From: Calliopum simillimum
Lineage: Eukaryota; Arthropoda; Insecta; Diptera; Lauxaniidae
DNA length: 64,000 bases
Assembly (NCBI GenBank): GCA_951812925.1
Contig: OX638371.1
Location: 43,932,101 to 43,996,100 of the forward strand
Direction of reading: 5' to 3'
Shown: piece after piece, positions 57,660-64,000 of the stretch
Layout of the letters: every line of letters starts with the position of its first letter
Position numbering within the stretch: position 1 is the first letter of the stretch
Notes under the pieces: generated by a model
What the model was told of the DNA's origin: nothing
Database searches by the model: none
Seen by the model: the letters and a program-made list of their open reading frames with translations, nothing else
Position numbers and translations under genes: made by a program

Positions 57660-58690
57660 TATAACTGCCTTCTAGGGGGCGTGGCACCGCCCTAAATTTT
57701 AAATTTGATCTAGTCATAACTTCCAAACCATTAAAGATATTTTGATGAAATTTAGTACAAAGCTACTGACTATCAATGTCTTCTAAATGACAAAAAGTGG
57801 GTGGGATCGAAGAAGTGCCACGCCCACTTTTTAACCATTGAAAATTTTGATTTAATATTACTCGAAAACGACTCCAAAAATTTTGATGAAAATGTAGGAG
57901 ATATTACTTCTGTAAACAAGGATTAATATGTGATATGCCGTTATATTGAGAAAACTCGTTGAAGGGCGAGGACCCGCCCACATAAAAATAATACGCTATA
58001 AAAAGAAAACTAATAAAGCAATAATCCGGAAATTAACTGTGGGGAGTCTACTTGCTATAGGGCACCTCTGATCTGAAGGTGGGCGATATATCGCCGTTGC
58101 GCGTGGAATCTCCCATACAAGCAAAATACTTTGAATGCTTTTTCTCGCAATTGTTACAAGGTATTTTAATGAAATTTGGTTTGTAGGTACTACTTATAAA
58201 TGCTTTGTAATAAACGAAAAGTGGGCGGGATCAAAGAAGTGCCACGCCCACTTTTTAACCATTGAAAATTTTGATTTAATATTACTCGAAAACGACTCCA
58301 ACAATTTTGATAAAAATTTTGGAGGTGTTACCTCTGCAAACAAGGATTAATATGTGATATGCCGTTATATTGAGAAAACTCATTGGCGGGCGTGGCACCG
58401 CCCACAAAAATATAATACGGTATAAAAAGAAAATCAATAAAGCAATCATTCTGAAATTAACTGTGGGGAGCCTACTTGCTATAAGTCATCTCTGACCTGA
58501 AAGTGGGCGAAATATCGCCGTTGCGCGAGGAATCTCTCATACAAGCGAAATACGTTGAATGCTATTTCTCGCAATTGTCACAAGATATTTTAATGAAATT
58601 TGGTATGAGGATCTGCATTATAAGTATCTAAGCATAACAAAAAGTGGGCGTTGTTCAATAATTGCCACGCCCACTTTTTTACCAAAATAA
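57660..58690. repeat. tandem repeat of about 424 bp units with GCCACGCCCAC motifs
   Basis: AGTGCCACGCCCACTTTTTA occurs at 57814 and 58239, and ATTGCCACGCCCACTTTTTT at about 58660, spaced about 424 bp. Each unit also has GGCGATATATCGCCGTTGCG or a variant and AATTAACTGTGGGGAG. A first partial unit starts near 57660 with GGGGGCGTGGCACCGCCC. Confidence 0.85.
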
Positions 58691-59645
58691 AAATACTGGA
58701 AAAACTGGAATGAACTTTTTATTTCTTATATGCAGTCTTATGTAATTTTTGACACTGAATCCGTCTTCATCAGCAGAACTATCATTATACCTGCAGGATT
58801 TTGAAATGTCCTTGCTTGAAGTTGAAGAAAACGCTGTGTTCAGTCTCACAGCGTAGCTACAAGAAAAGGTGAAACTCTCTTTTATTAATGGCGCCAAATA
58901 GGAGTGTGACCAAAATATTCTTTCGAATTTTTCTAATAGGTCTCTTACTTTCCAGGTTAAGATTGTTTGAAGATAAGATGTTTCAGCATCCATACAAAAG
59001 ACGAAATACTTTGGGTATGTGGCATATCCGATTTATTTGTTTTAGGGCATTCTGTTTCACCAAAAAAATTTTGAGTTTTTGATATTTTTCTATACCATTC
59101 GATACTTTCCGAGTTTTTTCTTTTTACTACTCTCATCAATTAATTTATCATTTTGAAAGAATGAAAATTGGTGGTGAAAGGATCCGAATTTCATCACAAA
59201 AAATATCTATGAATAAAAACGTCGACTAAAATAATACGATCAGATTATTGACCGAGCAGGGATCGGTCTCCAGGTACTTTATTTTAAATATCAAAATATC
59301 GGATATTTATGATATATATCCGATATATATCAAAATTTTGATGCACGAAATGTTTTTTCGGTGCTCCAAAACATTTATAAGAAATATGGGAATGATTGCA
59401 CATAAAAAAAAAAAAAAATAATTGAAAATTTTATTTGAGTCTTTCTTACGCCTATACCAGTAGGTATATTGAAACCATATTAACACCATATATCTGCCTG
59501 ATAATGAGGGTAATTGAATGAAAGTACGGTGCGCTCGGTATACAAAGAAATCATACCAAAAACAAAAACGCATATCTACTTAATTTACATGCATTATGAA
59601 ACATCATACCTGGATGAATATTATGCATAGCAACTATCTTGATCG
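58691..59645. other. unrecognised open frames
   Basis: A minus-strand frame of 104 codons (58993-58679) has a rather coding-like composition (KVRDLLEKFERIFWSHSYL, YNDSSADEDGFSVKNYIRLH), as does a second, partly overlapping frame (59139-58957). No family is recognised. They may come from one broken gene or a retrocopy. The rest is AT-rich. Confidence 0.3.
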
Positions 59646-59649
59646 TACA

Positions 59650-62526
59650 CACGGTGCTCTTGAACAGTCGATAAATTTTTTGAATATGTGGAGAAAATCT
59701 GTGAATGGGGGTTTCATTTGTATTAGTTTAGTGGTCTGAAAAATACAAACCCCGAAATCGTAGCTGATCATCCCCGCGAAATATCGCAAAAATACATATC
59801 CCATATAAAATAAAAAAAAATTAAAAAAAAAAAAACGCAACAAACAAATATAAAAATCGTTATTTTTAATGTATTTTGCAATGCTGAATCCGAATCCGAA
59901 TTGCTGTATCTTATACGGTTTTTGAGATACCTTAGCCTAAACAAGGAAAAAAAGCCGACGCTATGTTTTATTGTTGTGTTTTGGAGCTATATAACAGGAC
60001 ACGGTGGTTTTTAAAAAAATTTCAACTTTTTGAAATACCACCCGCGTTTTTTCGGGGATAGTGTTGGGGGACCCTTCTAGTATCAGGATCCGGGAACCGC
60101 GAAATCGAACGTCCAGCCGTTTTTTTTTTTTTCGACATTTTAGTTTTTTTAACGATTTTTGAGAATGTCTCGGATTTATATACATATTATGTACACATAT
60201 ATATGTATGTACGTACATATATATACTTGTATATGTATATATGTGTAATATATATACATGTATATATATATACATACATGCATACATACATATAAAAGGT
60301 ATCGTTTCCGCACCATTTATTTTAAAAAAAAATCGGTTTTTTCGTATATAAAAAAACACAAACAAAAACCGGATACAGCAATAGTCACTCCAGATGTGAT
60401 TTTTGATGCTTAATCCGAATCCGGTCTTAGAATTGCTCTATTACTTCTGGACTTTGAGATATCCTTACATATATGTATAAAGGACACCACTTTTTTTCCT
60501 ATTTTTGAAGTTATATAACAAGATAAGATAATATAGTCCCGTAAAATCTGGTATGACAGTTAATAGCCCTAGTTTTTTTCTTGAAAACTCAATCAAACCG
60601 ATAACGATATCTTTTTTTTTTGTCGGAGATATCTTTACCTAAAAAGTTAAAAAAGTGCAAAAACACGATTTTTGGCTATATTGGATGTTATATGCAGGAC
60701 ACACAAAATTCTCCTGTGAATTTCTATTACCAGAAGCATTTAGTACTTTCTTTTGGCTTTCAATTGAGCTATTAAATGTTTATCTGCAATATTTCTCTGC
60801 AAAGTTATGTTAACTTTAAAATCACACCATGAAACTCAAAGTGAAAAATCTCGGTTTTCGGCTATATTTGAGGTTGTATACAGTACGGACGAAACTCGTC
60901 TGCTCTTTTTTACTAACCGACACATTTAAAACCATTCTTTATCTTCAAAATGAGCTAACAAGTGGTCTCTTGTAATAGTTTTCTTAAAAGTTATGACTAT
61001 TTTAAGACGACATGTTGCAGCAATACGTATATAAGAAATACTCGTACACTATATTTTAGTGTCACCCCTGTGAGTTTGCACTTCATAATGTAATTTTTAA
61101 ATGCTCATAACTTTGTAGAGGAATATTGCAGATGAACATTTAATAGCTCAATTGAAAGCCAAAAGAAAGTACTAAATGTTTCTGGTAATAGAAATTCACA
61201 GAAGAATTTTGTGTGTCCTGCATATAACATCCAATATAGCCAAAAATCGTGTTTTTGCACTTTTTTAACTTTTTAGGTAAAGATATCTCCGACAAAAAAA
61301 AAGATATCGTTATCGGTTTGATTCAGTTTTTAAGAAAAAAACTAGGGCTATTAACTGTCATACCAGATTTTACGGGATTATATTATCTTATCTTGTTATA
61401 TAACTTCAAAAATAGGAAAAAAAGTGGTGTCCTTTATACATATATGTAGGGATATCTCAAAGTCCAGAAGTAATAGAGCAATTCTAAGACCGGATTCGGA
61501 TGAAGCACCAAAAATCACATCTGGAGTGACTATTGCTGTATCCGGTTTTTGTTTGTGTTTTTTTATATACGAAAAAACCGATTTTTTTAAAAAATAAATG
61601 GTGCGGAAACGATACCTTTTATATGTATGTATGCATGTATGTATATATAAATACATGTATATATATTACACATATATACATATACAAGTATATATATGAA
61701 CGTACATACATATATATGTGTACATAATATGTATATAAATCCGAGACATTCTCAAAAATCGTTAAAAAAACTAAAATGTCGAAAAAAAAAAACGGCTGGA
61801 CGTTCGATTTCGCGGTTCCCGGATTCTGATACTAGAAGGGTCCCCCAACACTATCCCCGAAAAAAATCGCGGGTGGTATTTCAAAAAGTTGAAATTTTTT
61901 AAAAACCACCGTGAGGACGTATATCCGTAAATTCTGATGCAGAAATGAAAAGCTTTAATCAATCTTCTAAACCTAATTCAAACAATGTCGATATCTTAAT
62001 TTTTCTCGGAGATATCCTAACCTAAAAAGTTAAAAAAGTGCTAAAAACGTTTTTTGTCATTATTTCAGTCTACGATATTTCAGAGAAAAATTAAGCTATT
62101 GACATAATTTAAATGCGATTTTAAAGAAAAAGATTGCAGCTTTCAGATAATGAATCAAATTTTGCGTATGAATGTTCTATATTCTAGTTATATAGCTTCA
62201 AAATATAGCAAAAACGGTATTTTTTCCTTGTTTAGGCTAAGATATCTCAAAAACCGTATAAGATATAGCAATTTTAAGGCTGGATTCAGATCCAGCCTTG
62301 CAAAATACATTAAATTTAGCTATTTTTATATATGTTTGTTGAGATTTTTTTTCCGATTTTTTTTTTTTTTATATGGGATATGTATTTTTGCGATATTTCA
62401 CGGGGATGATCAGCTGCGATTTCGGGGTTTGCATTTTCCAGACCACTAATTTAATGCAAATGAAATCCCATTCACAGATTTTCTCCACATAGCCAAAAAA
62501 CCTATCGACTGTTCAAGAGCACCGTG
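59650..62526. mobile_element. foldback element A2 with CACGGTG ends, interrupted by element B1
   Basis: The left end CACGGTGCTCTTGAACAGTC and the inverse right end ending at 62526 are flanked by TACA (59646-59649 and 62527-62530). Without the insertion its length would be about 960 bp, close to A1. It has the same arm blocks as A1. The insertion lies in the loop between ATAACAGGA and AGGACGTATATCC. Confidence 0.85.
60000..61913. mobile_element. foldback element B1 with CACGGTGG ends (1914 bp)
   Basis: CACGGTGGTTTTTAAAAAAA and its inverse ending CCACCGTG at 61913 are flanked by AGGA (59996-59999 and 61914-61917). The arms of about 820 bp contain TTGAAATACCACCCGCG, GGGAACCGCGAAATCGAACG, a TATATACATG-type microsatellite and CACAAAATTCTCCTGTGAAT-type blocks in both orientations. 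The loop (about 60830-61090) is unique. Small open frames in the arms are mirror shadows. The uninterrupted A1 loop proves the target duplication. Confidence 0.9.
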
Positions 62527-62530
62527 TACA

Positions 62531-62905
62531 GGGAGCACCAAAAAAATATATGTGCAAGATTGTTTTAAGTATGTTGAGTATTTTAGGCGTGATTTTAAAG
62601 AGTACATAAGCCTTAACGATTGAATAAATAAGTTCTCAAATGCTGCACAGACGAACAAGGGTACCCCTCTTAAAATATCGAGATTGATTTCCCAATTTAT
62701 TTTTTGATGCTGAGCCTAAATCCATAGAATTGGAAAAAACCCACGCAAGATGGATGAAACATCTGTTCGTAGGGTCCCGTACAGGGAAACATGCATGTAA
62801 AATATTTTGAGTTTTACATTTCACTCCCAAAGAACACACAAAAGATTGTCCTAGGAAAAAAAATTCATTGAATGATGATAGTGGAGTCAATAAAGCTTTT
62901 CAGAC
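62531..62905. other. spacer without a recognisable gene
   Basis: A few short frames, none with a known domain. Better base balance than its surroundings near 62650-62800 hints at former coding sequence. Confidence 0.3.
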
Positions 62906-63442
62906 CACGGTGGTTTTTAAAAAATTTCAACTTTTTGAAATACCACCCGCGATTTTTTTCGGGGATAGTGTTGGGGGACTCTTCTAGTATCAGAATCCGG
63001 GAACCGCGAAATCGAACATCCAGCCGTTTTTTTTTTTCGACATTTTAGTTTTTTTAACGATTTTTGAGAATGTTTCGGATTTATATACATATTATGTACA
63101 CATATATATGTATGTACGTACATATATATACTTGTATGTGTATATATGTGTAATATATATATATGTATATATATATACATACATGCATACATACATATAA
63201 AAGGTATCGTTTCCGCACCATTTATTTTTAAAAAAAATCGGTTTTTTCGTATATAAAAAAACACAAACAAAAACCGGATACAGCAATAGTCACTCCAGAT
63301 GTGATTTTTGATGCTTAATCCGAATCCAGTCTTAGAATTGCTTTATTACTTCTGGACTTTGAGACATCCTTACATATATGTATAAAGGACACCACTTTTT
63401 TTCCTATTTTTGAAGTTATATAACAAGATAAGATAATATTAT
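62906..63442. mobile_element. element B2, left arm only, broken by another element
   Basis: From CACGGTGGTTTTTAAAAAAT it matches the left arm of B1, including the microsatellite, up to AACAAGATAAGATAATAT. There the sequence changes to CACACTGGGCC. AGAC precedes it and would be the target duplication. The right arm would lie beyond the window if present. Confidence 0.8.
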
Positions 63443-64000
63443 CACACTGGGCCTAAAGGATCGATAGGTTGCATTAAAATGGCAACGAAATCTGAAAGCA
63501 CTATTGTTTTTATGCTTGATTATAGACAAAAAATCAGTTTGAATTAAAATCCTAGCTGATCCTGTTTCGAAAATATTGATATTTTTCGCCTTTTGATACA
63601 AGCAATCATGTATCGACGTTTATTAAAGTGTTCTTATTGATTAGTAGACTTCATATATATATATATATGAGTAAAATTTTTTCAACTGAGCCATCTAAAA
63701 CGGACTTTTCGAAATGTAAATTTTTTCTATCCTTATCGGGTACGATTAAGGATGAGAAATTTTTTGGCGTTTAAATTTTTTCAAAATTTTAATTTTTCTA
63801 TGCGCTGCGTACAGTAGAACTTTCGTGAGTTGTTTTATTGCATTTGCTATTGCTCAGTAAATACTTAATGGAATTGAAAAATTTTTTTCTCAGTATATCT
63901 GTAAATGCTACGCGCACAAAATTTAGTGGCGTCAAAATTTTTTTAATTATTTTTATTAATCAAAAATGCATTTTGAAATATGCAATTGCAAGCGAACTGA
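63443..64000. mobile_element. possible start of a second mariner-like element
   Basis: CACACTGGGCCTAAAGGATC resembles the mariner end at 24234 for its first eleven bases and begins exactly where element B2 is broken. No transposase is visible before the window ends. An AT microsatellite lies near 63653-63669. Confidence 0.35.

Noticed and set aside
59961..63286. Frames of up to 134 codons rich in Tyr, Ile and Met
   Set aside because: They come from the TATATACATG microsatellite and neighbouring arm sequence of elements B1 and B2, again in mirrored form.

Overview
This window looks like repeat-dense, AT-rich nuclear DNA of an insect, most likely a higher (brachyceran) fly. No intact host gene is visible. 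The lineage call rests on three things: many copies of a DINE-1/Helentron-type dispersed repeat (subterminal inverted repeats, a GTCY-like microsatellite, a 3' hairpin and a CTAG end), an intronless broken copy of the nucleoside diphosphate kinase gene awd, and a mix of mariner, Tc1, hAT and jockey-type elements. All coordinates come from reading by eye, so most ends are good to a few bases and fuzzy ones are flagged.

Layout. 1-5.6 kb: a small inverted-repeat element, a decayed C2H2 zinc-finger pseudogene (minus) and a hAT-like transposase remnant (minus) split by a Helentron-type repeat. 6-10.5 kb: candidate hAT ends around a hAT transposase C-terminus, a MITE and the awd retropseudogene. 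11.7-14.1 kb: a nearly intact non-LTR reverse transcriptase (minus). 14.1-20.1 kb: an element with TGTCTATACGGGGGG termini, holding a second non-LTR retrotransposon (plus) whose last 1.5 kb is perfectly duplicated in tandem. 20.3-23 kb: a hairpin MITE, a Gypsy-type pol relic split by a 1.24 kb terminal-inverted-repeat (TIR) element, and another MITE.

23.3-42 kb holds eight Helentron-type copies counting the one at 3.6 kb. One carries a mariner and another a CACGGCG-ended element. Between them lie a Transib-like element, a Tc1-type HTH fragment, a jockey-clade retrotransposon and a 280 bp MITE. 42.2-45.9 kb is a long foldback element split by a third non-LTR insertion. 46.2-47.8 kb is a palindromic Tc1 derivative, and 48.2-49.8 kb is a hAT foldback with a perfect 8 bp target duplication. 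50-64 kb carries two foldback families with CACGGTG termini and 4 bp target duplications, one nested in the other, plus a mariner deletion derivative, a Tc1 relic, a decayed non-LTR element and a 424 bp tandem repeat.

These parts do not work together as a pathway; the window is a record of successive insertions. The most interesting pattern is the set of CACGGYG-ended, 4 bp-TSD, long-palindrome elements. Their empty sites can be read from other copies in the same window. A short module close to GGGCGTGGCAC also recurs in several otherwise unrelated repeat families.
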